Positions 53,479-63,700 of a stretch of DNA of 64,000 nt are shown piece by piece. A program made the position numbers and the translations under genes. The notes beneath the pieces were generated by a model that did not search any database, was not told the origin of the DNA, and saw only the letters and a list, made by a program, of their open reading frames with translations. The stretch is from Flavobacteriales bacterium (lineage in GTDB: Bacteria > Bacteroidota > Bacteroidia > UBA10329): positions 1-64,000 of the forward strand of contig JAIOYP010000010.1 in the NCBI GenBank assembly GCA_021741155.1. Direction: 5' to 3'. How positions within the stretch are numbered: position 1 is the first letter of the stretch; each line of letters opens with the position of its first letter.

Positions 53479-55418
53479 CAAGCTGCGAATGAGCAGGGAT
53501 CCATCTGTGTCACAAACGATCTTGTGCCTGAGGCCGTGGCCGTAAAACCGGGTTTAAAGGTAAAGCTGGTGCCTGCTTTATAGATTACGTTTCCAACGGT
53601 GGGAGACGCATCATTCGAACATCCCCCTCCACCAACGACCGAATTTATGCCTTGTCTTATGCCCGTGTTCACTGTCCCGCAAATCACATGGTCGTACAAT
53701 GCCAATCCCGTTCCAACCCCTACCGCATACCATGCTTTTCCTGTCTGTATCTCCTCATTTGAACAAGAACCGTAGAGATCGGTCGCTGCTCTGATGGCTC
53801 CTTCCCGTGCATCAGCATATTGATCGGAACTGATGAGGTAGGTGGTGAGAGACCTGTAAGAAATGTCGCGGGCAGGCAATCTGCCTATGCCACTTACGCT
53901 GTAAGCATCACCGTTGTCGTTGGTGCCACTGCCACCATTCGCCAATAGGTGGAACCAATAGTTCTGCACACCGCTGTTGGTATGTACCCCACCATTGTCT
54001 CCGCCACTTGTGCTTGCCCAATGCACTCCCCCGTAGGTGTCTGGGTCATTCTTGGAATTAGGGTCTGAAAGTGACCGGATGGCCCCATTCGTTCTCTCTT
54101 CACCAACAAGATAGTCGCAGCCTCCGAAGGTGTAGGCTTCGCTCATTTCTCCGAAGATATCGCTGAACGATTCGTTCAATGCACCCGACTCTCCTTGATA
54201 GACCAGATTGGCTGATGCGCTTGTTACAGCGTGGGCATACTCATGACTTATCATGTCAAGCGTACTCCAGGAATTCTCTAATGTGCCTGAAGATCCGAGA
54301 CCCACTTTCATCGTTCCGCCCGTAGCGGACATGGAAGCATTGTCTGTATAAGTATTACCCGCTGAGTTGAGAAAAACGGCATTGATATAGATATCCATTG
54401 CACCGTCAGCATCATCCCAGCTGGCCCTTGAGTGCTCATTCAGAAAATACGCGTAAGCTCGTTTGGCAGACCAAAGCGCGGTTCCACCGAATCTAGGATT
54501 ATTGCCTGACCAAGTATTGTCAAGACTTATGATGTCTACAGGATTGGATGTGGTGGTTGAACTGTTCCAATCTCGCACATGAATAGTGGCTGTTTGGCAG
54601 TCATCTTGCATTCTATACCAGGGATTTGAGAAGTATGTGAAAGTATCCGTAGCAATAGCCCGCGTACCATTGAATATGGTGCTGACTGTCGTAGGGTCGC
54701 AATTTGATTCCAAGGGAATAGTATTGATGGATGCACCAGTGGCAGCATCAATGATTATCCTTTGCTCCTTCATTGGGCTTGCAGACGAGATGTCGAATTT
54801 CCATGCAAGGCGAAAATTCTCTGGCTCCCAGGGTACGGATGCCTCTCCTTTAGACCAGACCAATTCTCCTTTGGGGAAATAGCTGGTGTCTGGATTTCCG
54901 GTCTTGTTCTTCAGATTGCTCACCCAAAATGTATCTTCCCACATATAGCGATCGGCCCCTACCATTTCGAGCACTTTGGCCAAAGCAGCTTCTTCAGAAA
55001 GTGCCGGAATTGCGGTCATATTTAGCCCAGACACCATCTTTCCGTTGGCGCAATAGACCTGTCCTTCCTTATTCACGTGCGTAATGTATTCCGCACCCTC
55101 AACCCTCACTCCTTTATTATATTGATAGAAGCGATAATGGGTAAAGCCCAGATCATCGTTCAGTACCTTTCTTACCCTCATCTGGTCTTCATCGGTGAGG
55201 CCGAATGCTTTGGCATGATCAGCGAACAGGTTGATGGGGTCAAACGTCCTATCCGTGTTCAGATCGATCCAGCCCTTTTTGCTCGATGGCTTGGCAATAA
55301 GCTGCATCTCCTTATTTAAGAACCTGTCAGCGTAGGCATTAGCATTAGCCTGTCCGAGCACCAGGTCAGGTGCCACAGTCAGTAATGTCAGTATGATGAA
55401 TATGATCGTTTTTTTCAT
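53475..55418 (-). CDS. Secreted M4 (thermolysin-like) metallopeptidase
   Basis: Zinc endopeptidase of family M4, 647 residues. Signal peptide ends near LVLGQ23. An FTP-type propeptide follows (GFTHYRFYQYNKGVRVEGAEY). The catalytic domain has HEYAHAVTSAS near residue 392 and the third zinc ligand in GALNESFSDIFGE. The C-terminal domain has the usual helix pattern (YADAREGAIRAATDLYG). After it, from about 590, comes a beta-rich module (VIYKAGTSFTFKPGFTATASG) like coat-hanger-type C-terminal repeats of Bacteroidota. No type A or B T9SS domain is seen at the end. It follows the GAT-repeat protein by 33 bp in the same direction. Confidence 0.92.
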   Translation of the reverse strand: MKKTIIFIILTLLTVAPDLVLGQANANAYADRFLNKEMQLIAKPSSKKGWIDLNTDRTFDPINLFADHAKAFGLTDEDQMRVRKVLNDDLGFTHYRFYQYNKGVRVEGAEYITHVNKEGQVYCANGKMVSGLNMTAIPALSEEAALAKVLEMVGADRYMWEDTFWVSNLKNKTGNPDTSYFPKGELVWSKGEASVPWEPENFRLAWKFDISSASPMKEQRIIIDAATGASINTIPLESNCDPTTVSTIFNGTRAIATDTFTYFSNPWYRMQDDCQTATIHVRDWNSSTTTSNPVDIISLDNTWSGNNPRFGGTALWSAKRAYAYFLNEHSRASWDDADGAMDIYINAVFLNSAGNTYTDNASMSATGGTMKVGLGSSGTLENSWSTLDMISHEYAHAVTSASANLVYQGESGALNESFSDIFGEMSEAYTFGGCDYLVGEERTNGAIRSLSDPNSKNDPDTYGGVHWASTSGGDNGGVHTNSGVQNYWFHLLANGGSGTNDNGDAYSVSGIGRLPARDISYRSLTTYLISSDQYADAREGAIRAATDLYGSCSNEEIQTGKAWYAVGVGTGLALYDHVICGTVNTGIRQGINSVVGGGGCSNDASPTVGNVIYKAGTSFTFKPGFTATASGTRSFVTQMDPCSFAAW

Positions 55419-55451
55419 GACCTTTTTCTTTAGTGGTGAAATGATCCGGTT

Positions 55452-58172
55452 CTAACGATCACCCTTCTCGTTCAATCTTGCCTTCAGCGCACTGTTCTCT
55501 TTTTCAAGCCCCGTAAGACGTTTGTCGGCAGCTATCATGTAAAGGGTAAGCTCCTCTATCTTTTCCATCAGCAGTTTCTGCATGTAACCGATCTCAATGC
55601 CTTCATCGCAGACGGTATTTGCATTGGGCACTCCGGGCAGATATCCGTTTTCCTTAATGTGTGTTTCAACTTCTTGCAACGATCTCAGATCGTACGTTTC
55701 GTCAAAAACGTAGTCAGGCCAGCTTCCGTTGAGCTGCACTTTCAACTCTTCGCACATGATCTTCCCTTTCACAGAAAGCATATATCCCGTGGCCAATGTT
55801 GTGGTGCCGATGCCGACACCTGCAGAGTTCAAGTAGGTCTTTCCTCCACCAACATATAACCCCCAATTGTTGGTGGCTCCGGATGCAGTTCCGTAGAGGC
55901 CATAGGCAGCGTCTCCTCCCGGATTGCTTGCGCTGCCATAAACTCCGTATCGATTACCGGCCGTTCCTGTACTATTTCCGTACACACCGTAGGCGAGTCC
56001 GATATAACTACCGGCCGATGCAGTTCCAGCAACACCCATAGAGCCACCAGTTCCGTTCACTCCTATTCCGTATCCATTAGCTGGTATAGAGGAAGCATTG
56101 ATAGCCTTAACATGGGTATTACCAGTATAGTTCACCTGTACGTCCATCGGAGTTGCGGTGCTTGATGCATTTCCATCAACATCCACGGGGTTAACAGGAT
56201 TGGTTGTTCCAATACCAACATTTCCAGAAGCACGGTAAACATTGGCCCCAGAAAGAGTCCAATTGCCACCTCCGAATGGCACACCGTTCTGCAAGAAATC
56301 TCCTGTTACGTTAATATCTCCATCCACATCCAACTCATACGCAGGTGTGGTTGTGCCGATACCAACACCTGCCGAGTTCAGGTAGGTTTTCCCTCCAGCA
56401 ATATATAATCCCCAATTGTTGGTGGCACCCGTTGCAGTTCCAAATAGGCCATAGGCAATGGTTCCTCCTGGGTTACTCGCGTTCCCATACACTCCGACAC
56501 GCGTACCTGCCGTTCCAGAATTGTATCCAAGCACACCGTACGTGGTACCGGCAAAAGTTCCAGCTGACCCAGTTCCCCGAACACCTATATGACCACCGGT
56601 TGCATCGACCCCGATTCCATACCCATCACTTGGTACAGAGGTAGCATTGATTGCTCTGACTTCTTCATTACCGACATAATTTACCGTTACATCCAAGGCA
56701 GGTGCGGTACTTGCTGCATCTCCTTCAATATCTAAACGGTTAGCTGGACTGGCAGTGCCAATTCCCACATTATCGCTGAAATAGCCTTTACCCACAAAAT
56801 AACCACCATAGTTGAGCGTGCCGCCCGATGCCGAACCCAGCACTCCTATGTTGGTTCCCGTGCCAGTATAAGCATAGAATGCACCCCCTGTTCTGTCGCC
56901 CGATCCACTACCGCCTGCTGCGGCATACACGCCTGTTCCGGCAGAAGTACCCGTTCTTGTGTTGGAAACAAGCACGTTATAAGCTGCTGAAGTAGAACTT
57001 ACCTGCAAGGGCGAGGTCGGATTAGTAGTACCGATACCCACATTTCCGGTTGCCCGGTAAACGTTCCCAGCGTTCTCATCCCAAGGGGAACCATCCAAAG
57101 AAACGGCAACGCCATTGACGAAGAATCCGCCTGTGGTGTTCAAAGCTCCATCAATATCCAATTTATAGGCTGGGTTGATTACCCCAATGCCCACGTTGCC
57201 GGCAAAATATCCTCTTCCGTCAAAATATCCTCCGTAGTTGCTGGCAGCACCGGAAGCGTTTCCATACACACCCACCGCCATGGCACCACCACTGTTGCCA
57301 GCAGAACCATACACACCATATCGGATGCCGGCTGTTCCTGTGGCATAGCCATAAACACCTTGACTAGATCCATTGTAAGTTCCACCGTTGTTCTGCCCGT
57401 AAACGCCTCTGTTTCCGCCTGTGGCATATACGCCATAGCCAAAACCTGCTGCTGGAACCGATGTGGCCGTCACCGCACGCATCTGCGTGTTGCCACTGAA
57501 ATTCGCAACAAATTCAGCGATGTTGTCGGTGGATGAAGGGTCTCCGATTACCGACAATTGGCTTGCTGGCGAAGTAGTGCCGATGCCCACATTGCCTGTG
57601 GTATAGTTGATGTCTGAGCCAATTTGATTCCAGTAGGAATCGCCTGTTGCTCCTGTTGCTCCTGTTGCTCCTGTTGCTCCTGTTGCTCCTGTCGCTCCTG
57701 TTGCCCCTGTAGCACCTGTTGCACCTGTTGCACCTCCGCTCCCGCTCGTTTCGGCATACAGCGCATACGGCACACTCATCATCTGCTGTGTACCGCTAAT
57801 GCTGTAAGAACTTCCGCCCGCTGGGTCGGTCTCCGCTTTTACGAAATACGGGCCATTGCTCCAATCAATAGTTGCAAACGTGCCACTCTGCACCGAGCCG
57901 CTTCCTACTTCAAGCGTAAGCAATCCGTTGGCATTGGTGCTGGCAATGTGGGTTTCCACATACACAGACGAACCGCTGCTGCTGCCTTGCAAGATGCTGA
58001 TTTGCGTACCCACCGAGGTGTTCAGAATCAGGTCGCTGTTTGCATCGCGCAGCACACTTTGATAGGTGAAACCGCTGGGGGCTTGCGCTTGCGCGGAAGA
58101 GAAAAAAGAACAAGGAAAAAGGAAAAAGGAAAAAAGAAAAATGTGGGAGGTGAGGAAGAGGAGCTTTTTCAT
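55452..58172 (-). CDS. Tail-fibre-like surface protein with (Gly-Ala-Thr)n repeat
   Basis: Predicted exported fibre of 906 residues. The signal peptide MKKLLFLTSHIFLFSFFLFP begins at 58172. The open frame continues upstream through repeat DNA to 58556, but that part does not look coding. A domain of about 100 residues is common in such Bacteroidota proteins (GFTYQSVLRDANSDLILNTS). Ten Gly-Ala-Thr triplets follow, then repeated NVGIGTTSPA head-like units alternating with YGVYGSASNPGG units. The C-terminus (YDLRSLQEVETHIKENGYLP, then coiled coil) takes the place of a classic S74 chaperone. Presumed trimeric by likeness to phage and collagen-like fibres. Its function is unknown. Confidence 0.82.
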   Translation of the reverse strand: MKKLLFLTSHIFLFSFFLFPCSFFSSAQAQAPSGFTYQSVLRDANSDLILNTSVGTQISILQGSSSGSSVYVETHIASTNANGLLTLEVGSGSVQSGTFATIDWSNGPYFVKAETDPAGGSSYSISGTQQMMSVPYALYAETSGSGGATGATGATGATGATGATGATGATGATGATGDSYWNQIGSDINYTTGNVGIGTTSPASQLSVIGDPSSTDNIAEFVANFSGNTQMRAVTATSVPAAGFGYGVYATGGNRGVYGQNNGGTYNGSSQGVYGYATGTAGIRYGVYGSAGNSGGAMAVGVYGNASGAASNYGGYFDGRGYFAGNVGIGVINPAYKLDIDGALNTTGGFFVNGVAVSLDGSPWDENAGNVYRATGNVGIGTTNPTSPLQVSSTSAAYNVLVSNTRTGTSAGTGVYAAAGGSGSGDRTGGAFYAYTGTGTNIGVLGSASGGTLNYGGYFVGKGYFSDNVGIGTASPANRLDIEGDAASTAPALDVTVNYVGNEEVRAINATSVPSDGYGIGVDATGGHIGVRGTGSAGTFAGTTYGVLGYNSGTAGTRVGVYGNASNPGGTIAYGLFGTATGATNNWGLYIAGGKTYLNSAGVGIGTTTPAYELDVDGDINVTGDFLQNGVPFGGGNWTLSGANVYRASGNVGIGTTNPVNPVDVDGNASSTATPMDVQVNYTGNTHVKAINASSIPANGYGIGVNGTGGSMGVAGTASAGSYIGLAYGVYGNSTGTAGNRYGVYGSASNPGGDAAYGLYGTASGATNNWGLYVGGGKTYLNSAGVGIGTTTLATGYMLSVKGKIMCEELKVQLNGSWPDYVFDETYDLRSLQEVETHIKENGYLPGVPNANTVCDEGIEIGYMQKLLMEKIEELTLYMIAADKRLTGLEKENSALKARLNEKGDR
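56754..57093 (-). repeat. Duplicated coding segment, copy 1
   Basis: About 340 bases encoding the NVYRATGNVGIGTTNPTSPL and GVLGSASGGTLNYGGYFVG region are roughly 90% identical, by eye, to 63623-63962 in the repeat protein at the right edge. This points to recent duplication or gene conversion between the two. Confidence 0.75.
57642..57738 (-). repeat. 9-bp tandem repeat encoding Gly-Ala-Thr
   Basis: On the plus strand the unit GTTGCTCCT is repeated about ten times with a few third-position changes. It encodes GAT triplets in a collagen-like GXY register. Such 9-bp arrays change length in frame, so fibre length may vary between strains. Confidence 0.85.
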
Positions 58173-58225
58173 AGTGTGTTTATTTGCGATTGGTTGACGT
58201 TGATAGTCGATAGTTGATAGTCGAT

Positions 58226-58300
58226 AGTCCACAGACCATAGACCATGGTCGATAGACGATTTGTGATTGATAATAGTCCATGGTCTGTCGTCTATGGACT
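58226..58300. repeat. Imperfect palindrome upstream of the GAT-repeat gene
   Basis: AGTCCACAGACCATAGACCATGG at 58226-58248 pairs with 58278-58300 at 20 of 23 positions (CCATGGTC core). It is flanked on the left by short GATAGT repeats. It fills most of the gap between the small ORF and the fibre gene. Confidence 0.65.
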
Positions 58301-58309
58301 GTGGTCTAT

Positions 58310-58456
58310 TTATTTCCACCACCTTAGCGGATTCAGCATTTTTAGACTGCTTTCGGGGTCTCCACCTGGCCCGAACGGTGACATCATCACCATGTTGATT
58401 TCGTTGTCGATGGTCACTTTCTTGACCTGCGGTTTTGTGTATGTTTTCTTTTTCAT
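58310..58456 (-). CDS. Small peptide of the KPQVKKVTIDNEI type
   Basis: A 48-residue frame starting MKKKTYTKPQVKKVTIDNEI, then NMVMMSPFGPGGDPES, ending NPLRWWK. It resembles the short Bacteroidota peptides with a Lys-rich start, a Pro, a conserved IDxEIxLxM stretch and a Pro/Gly/Asp-rich tail. Their role is not established and suggestions include secreted peptides. No signal peptide is visible. It lies between two large exported proteins in the same orientation. Third-position choice and likeness to that peptide class are the main support. Confidence 0.6.
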   Translation of the reverse strand: MKKKTYTKPQVKKVTIDNEINMVMMSPFGPGGDPESSLKMLNPLRWWK

Positions 58457-58516
58457 GGTTGTTTGTTTTCGGGTTACGAGTTGCGAGTTGCGAGTTGCGG
58501 GTTTGGAGCACTTCCC

Positions 58517-58555
58517 TGAGCGCAGTCGAAGGGTTTGAGGTTTCGACTGCGCTCA
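58517..58555. repeat. TGAGCGCAGTCGAA palindromic repeat
   Basis: TGAGCGCAGTCGAA at 58517-58530 and its reverse complement at 58542-58555 form a 14-bp perfect stem with an 11-base loop. It is preceded by three tandem GAGTTGC units near 58480-58498. The motif is a common intergenic repeat in environmental genomes. It sits just after the stop of the 58.6-60.4 kb gene and may serve as its terminator. Confidence 0.7.
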
Positions 58556-58565
58556 ACCAAGCGTG

Positions 58566-60358
58566 CTAGTTAAGTATGATGCGATGCGTGGATGTTCCTT
58601 TGTCTGTTTCGAGTTTGACGAGGTAAATGCCTGTGGCCGTATTTACCCTGAAATTTGTTCTGTCTGATTGGATGTTCTGCGTGGCAATGATTCTTCCAGC
58701 CATATCGTAAATGGTGGCCGTGCCGTTTGTGGCTTCGGACAGAATGATGTTCACTTCATCTGCTACTGAATATACCTGTGCTTGGAAGCTATCGAGGTTA
58801 CTCACATCGGTAATCGACATACCAAAATGCAAGGCAAACCGCAAAGGCGTGTTTCCTGCTTCTTCGGTAAAATTGTATGTCGCATCCTGATTCAAATTCT
58901 GAAAAACGTTGAGCAATCTGTCTTCCAACCACACATCTTCTGTGAGTGTTATTTCGGTTGCAGTGAAGGTGTAATCGCCCTGCGAAGGCAGTTTCACCCC
59001 AAGGTCAACAATCGGGTTTGTGGCCACGCTTTCCAGTCCGTTTATAACCAAGCTGTCTGTACCTACGGTGGTGTAGAGTTGGGGCACAGTTGCCGCTGCC
59101 CAAAACTTGCGCGAATCGAAATCCTCAATATCGTTTTGCGCTTCGGAGTTGAACACGATGATGTTCTCATCCGATAGGTTGCCATTGCTCACCGTCATTC
59201 TGATGGTACCTTCCTCGGCTGCCAGCTTGTAGATGCTGCTCCAACCCTTGTGGCTGCGCATGGCATCGGAGAAGGAGAGTGCGCCCGTCAACCCATCTGT
59301 CGGAACGCGCACCCAAAATGCCTGTGTGGGTGGAATATCTCCGTTTATCGCTCCATTAAGATTATTGTTGGTGCCAATATGGGTGGTGGCGTTGTAGGTA
59401 TCGTAGAGCATGGTTGTTCCCTGATGGGTTCTGTACCACATGGTCACGTCCAGATTGTTCTTCACCGCATCATCCCAACTCACAGTTGATGGATACGGAT
59501 TGCTCATCAGATTGTAGCCTCGGTCGCTGTCGGTGGTGCCCGTTCGGGTGATGTTGTTCGCTGTCTGATTGCCTGTGTTGTATGCCGAACCTGAGAAGGT
59601 GACCACGCCATTTGCTCCCATCCGTACCGCGTAACCTGTCATAGGGTCGAGGGTGGTTCCTCCATTGGTTATTTGCGAATAGCTGGTGGTGGCCTCAACA
59701 GCGCTCCAAAGCTTGTTTCCGCTGGCGATATTGTAGGTGCTGGCCGTGGCATCTGTCACTGGGCTTCCTGTGTAGAAGAACAGTCCGTTTGGTGCGCCTG
59801 GCGCACCCGAACCTTGCAGGTATTGTTCCATCTGAAAAGAGCCATTTCCGTTGATGTTGCCTTCGGTGAGCAGCGAACCGATGTCGGAGGCATTGGCCTT
59901 TATCAGCATCGTTCCATCATTATATAATTGTTCGTAAACGGTAAGCGCATTTCCGGCATCGACCGTGAGGCTTGCGCCATTGCGCACGTTGATGTTATCT
60001 ATTTCTGTAGGAGAAAGAACATCGGTGGTAATGTGTGGCTGATTGGCAGGATAGGCGGTGATGATGGCACTGTCGGATGTGTTCGGCACCACGCCTTTGC
60101 TCCAGTTGCTACCAACCGACCAATTGGTGGAGGTGGTTCCTACCCACATCAGCCCATAATCTTCGCCTTGCTGCACGCCTTGGCTTGATGAAACGCCCGA
60201 ACCGTTATCCTCGGTATAAAACACTTGCCCTAGGCTAAAACCCATGCTGCCGCCTGCACCTGCGCCTTCTCCACCTACCGAAACGAGGTCGGTCTGTGCT
60301 GCGCATTGAAAGATGAAAAATGAAAAATGAGCGTTGCGGTGATAAGGTGCTTTTTCAT
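58566..60358 (-). CDS. T9SS type A surface protein with signal peptide out of frame
   Basis: Surface protein of about 590 residues with an Ig/autotransporter-like body (GGEGAGAGGSMGFSLGQVF, GNWSKG-type strands, NGASLTVDAGNALTVYEQL) and a C-terminal type A sorting domain (ATIYDMAGRIIATQNI, then GIYLVKLETDKGTSTHRIIL). The continuous frame can be extended to an ATG at 60425 but has no signal peptide there. A good one, MKKHLITATLIFHFSSFNAQ, starts at 60358 in another frame. The two frames would join with one added base (mod 3). Three 7-base units (ATTTTTC, ATTTTTC, ATCTTTC) lie within the signal peptide, and one extra unit would restore the frame. A sequencing error or phase variation could explain it. 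Confidence 0.7.
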
Positions 60359-60372
60359 GAGGCAGAATTATG

Positions 60373-60675
60373 AGTTTGTGATTGGTAATATGTAATCGGA
60401 GATGGATGAGCAAGAGCCAAAACACAAAGAGTATTCAACGGTAGTTCTGATTCCGAGCCCGTTGCTGTGTGGTTGGCCATTTTTATCTCCCCCTTAACAA
60501 GTTGAATACATTGAGTGTACAGGATGGGATCTGATTTGAAAAAGTGGTACATATCAAGCTTGATGGAACTTTGGTGAGGCATGAGCAAACCTTGATGAGG
60601 CACGCTGAAACCCTCAGCAGGCCGCAGTAAAGTCTCTGCACGGATCATTTTTTCTATTTCTGGCTGCTGTTGCAT
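60373..60675 (-). CDS. Unrecognised small ORF (weak)
   Basis: A frame beginning MQQQPEIEKMIRAETLLRP lies 48 bases after the stop of the large repeat protein. It could encode up to about 100 residues and overlaps the upstream sequence of the next gene. It contains a short internal repeat (PHQGLLMPHQSS). I recognise no family, no signal peptide and no conserved context. The region may instead be non-coding leader. Nothing else is visible in this 300-bp gap. Confidence 0.2.
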
Positions 60676-60723
60676 GGTTTGGCTTTTTACTTTTCGCTGG
60701 TCGCTATTCGCTTTTCACTCCGA

Positions 60724-63700
60724 TCATCTCTTCTCCAATGCGCTCAGCCGCCTGTTCATGGCCTCATTCTGCTGCTTCAGGGCTTCAATGGTGGCGTTTT
60801 GCTGCTCTATCATTGCCTGCTGCTCTTGCATGCCTTTTACCAGGGGCACTACAAAAAGACTGTAGGCAACGCTGTAGTTGTCGTTCTCATCAACAGGTTT
60901 GTGCATGCCATTGAAATCATATCCTGTTTCCTTCATGGCCTGCTCAATATCCTGTGCAATGAAACCGCTCTGGCGGATGGATGATGATGCGCTGAAATCT
61001 CTGTTTTCAAAACGCTTATCTCGGACGCTATCGGCCATGTTCTGCGTTAGGAACTCCTCAAACTTGCGGGTATCAAAATTGTACTCCACGGGGCGTAGAC
61101 GCTTGATGAACTCAAGTCCTTTCACATCGCTTTCGGTAACGTTGTATTTAAAACGCCCATCAGAAGGGAAGGAGTAGGCCACTTGGCCCTGTATCACGGT
61201 AACGTTCACATCGCCAAAACGTATCTTGTTGCTAGAGTTGACTGTTGCGTTGTGGCCAATGGCCGTAGCATTGTTCAGGTGGCCGACTGATGTATTGGAT
61301 TGGTCTCCTATGCAGGTGTTCTCATCACCTGTAGTGTTGGAAGAAAGAGCACTGTAGCCGATGGCCGTATTGCCAGTTCCAGAAATGTTACTGTAAAGGG
61401 TCATATACCCAACTGCGCTGTTCGCGGCTCCATTTTCATTATCATGGAGTGCTTTGTAGCCAAAGGCCGAATTGCGCAATCCAATCTCATTATTTCTAAG
61501 GGCGTAGTATCCAAATGCACTGTTAAAACTCCCAGCATCATTATCGAACATACTATAGGAACCAAAGGCAGCATTGTCATATCCAGTGGTATTGTGATAA
61601 AGTGAATGGGCACCGAACGAACTATTATCCGAACCGGTGGTATTTGCCCGAAGAGCATTAGAACCAAATGCCGAATTATTCTCACCCGTTGTATTGAGTT
61701 CAAGGGAACTGGCTCCAACCGCACTGTTATAGTTCCCGGCAGTATTTGATGTAAGAGCAAGATGACCTAAGGCAGAGTTTCCATACCCGTCCGTATTGGC
61801 TTTAAGAGAATAGGCACCCACAGCACTGTTGCGTGAGGCTGAGGTATTGAACCAAAGAGATTTATAGCCCATTGCAGTATTTTCGAAACCATCAATGTTT
61901 CTCTCAAGCGCAAGAGAACCAACAGCACTGTTGTTGATACCCGTGGCATTCGCATTGAGAGCCTTATAACCAACTGCTGAATTCTCTTTACCTGTTGTGT
62001 TGAGTTCCAACGAACTAGAACCCACTGCACTATTATGGTATCCGATAGTATTGGCATTCAGTGCCTGAGACCCTAGGGCCGCATTATCATAGCCTGCAGT
62101 ATTGGTGAAGAGCGCGTTCGACCCCAGTGCTGAATTTCTTAATCCTATTGTGTTGGCTTTCAACGAACCGGAACCCACTGCGCTATTATAGTATCCAGAA
62201 GTGTTGGCATTTAGTGCTTCATATCCCAAGGCAGCATTCTCATAGCCTGTTGTGTTGGTGAAAAGTGAGTTGGCACCCACCGAACTGTTCGAGCCTCCAG
62301 TGGTGTTATTGCTCAAAGCATTACTGCCCAAAGCAGCGTTGTTGCCCCCTGTGGTGTTGTCGTGTAGAGAATTGCTTCCAACTGCACTATTGTCGCTTCC
62401 GGCAGTATTGGAAAAAAGCGCAACTGTTCCGATTGCAGTATTATTGAGCCCTGTGGTATTTAACCCGAGCGCGAGCGTTCCGTTAGCCGTATTACTGTGT
62501 CCCGATGTGTTGCTCTTCAGCGTTTTGAAACCAATGGCGGTGTTGTAATTCCCTGTATTGGACGATGCATCGCTTGAACCTTGGAGGGCCTCATAACCAA
62601 CAGCCACATTCTGATTGTAGAAGAAAGAGGAGGTGCTATTGGCGTATTCCATCGACTTGGTGCCGATGGCAGTAGCGTATGAACCGGCCACGTTTGAAGC
62701 AAGTGCCCTATAGCCATGTGCAGTATTCTCGCCTCCAGTATTTTGTGTAAGCGCACCACTTCCGATGGCAGTATTATCTCCGCCCGTTGTATTGGAAGAA
62801 AGCGCAGCCTCTCCGTTGGCCGTGTTATTGCTTCCAGTGGTATTGGAAGAAAGTGCAGATCTTCCAGTGGCCGTATTGGATTGTCCGGTGGTATTGGAAG
62901 ACAACCCCTGATATCCATGGGCCGAGTTGCTGCTACCTGTGGTATTCGCCATCAATGTCTGGTAGCCAGTGGCCGTGTTGTAATTCCCTGTATTGGCCGC
63001 AGCATTGGTTGAGCCCCGCAGCGACATATAGCCCACCGCCACATTGTAATTGGTAATGGGGTTGGTGGTGTTGTTGGCATATTGCATAGCAAAGGCCCCA
63101 ATGGCCGTTGCATTGGAAGCATTTCTATTGGAAGCAAGGGTCTGATATCCAATGGCACTGCTGTATTGTCCTCCGCTGTTCAAATAGAGCGCAGAGTCTC
63201 CGATGGCTGTGTTGTAACTTCCAGAGTAGTTTCGGGATAGCGCATGGTTGCCAATGCCGATGTTGTGGTTTCCTTCGGTGTTCCACTGAAGGGCGTTTGC
63301 CCCAAGAGCACTGTTAAAGGCTCCCGTTGTGTTGTCGCCAAGCGCATTGTAACCCATTGAGGTGTTTTGGTTTCCGCTGTATTCAATCCTACCAGCAACC
63401 TGATTATTCACCTTGAACATGAGGTTCTGCCCATCGGCAGTTCCAATGTAGTTGGTGCCATAGGTGGTGCCCGTATTCCCTGCAAGCCCCCAGCCACTGC
63501 CCGCAGCGGTTTCCCACGAGGCCAATCCGTTGGCATCAGAAGTAAGCACCTTTCCTACACCCGGTGCGCCTCCAGTTATCTTCACCTGTCCGGCCACTTC
63601 CAGCATGGCGGTGGGAGAAGTAGTGCCAATTCCCACATTATCGCTGAAATAGCCTTTTCCCACAAAATAGCCGCCATAGTTGAGCGTGCCGCCCGATGCC

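Noticed and set aside
53197-53481. Minus-strand open frame of 94 codons
   Set aside because: Only its first part resembles a fibre tail. The rest is antisense to the SpoIIE domain, so it was reported as a fossil and not a gene.
58173-58556. Upstream extension of the GAT-repeat fibre gene to an ATG at 58556
   Set aside because: The added 128 residues come from palindromes and overlap the small peptide gene. A proper signal peptide starts at 58172.
61290-63420. Regularly spaced repeats that could suggest a CRISPR array
   Set aside because: The units are in frame, encode a head-repeat motif and differ throughout. There are no identical repeats with unrelated spacers and no cas genes.
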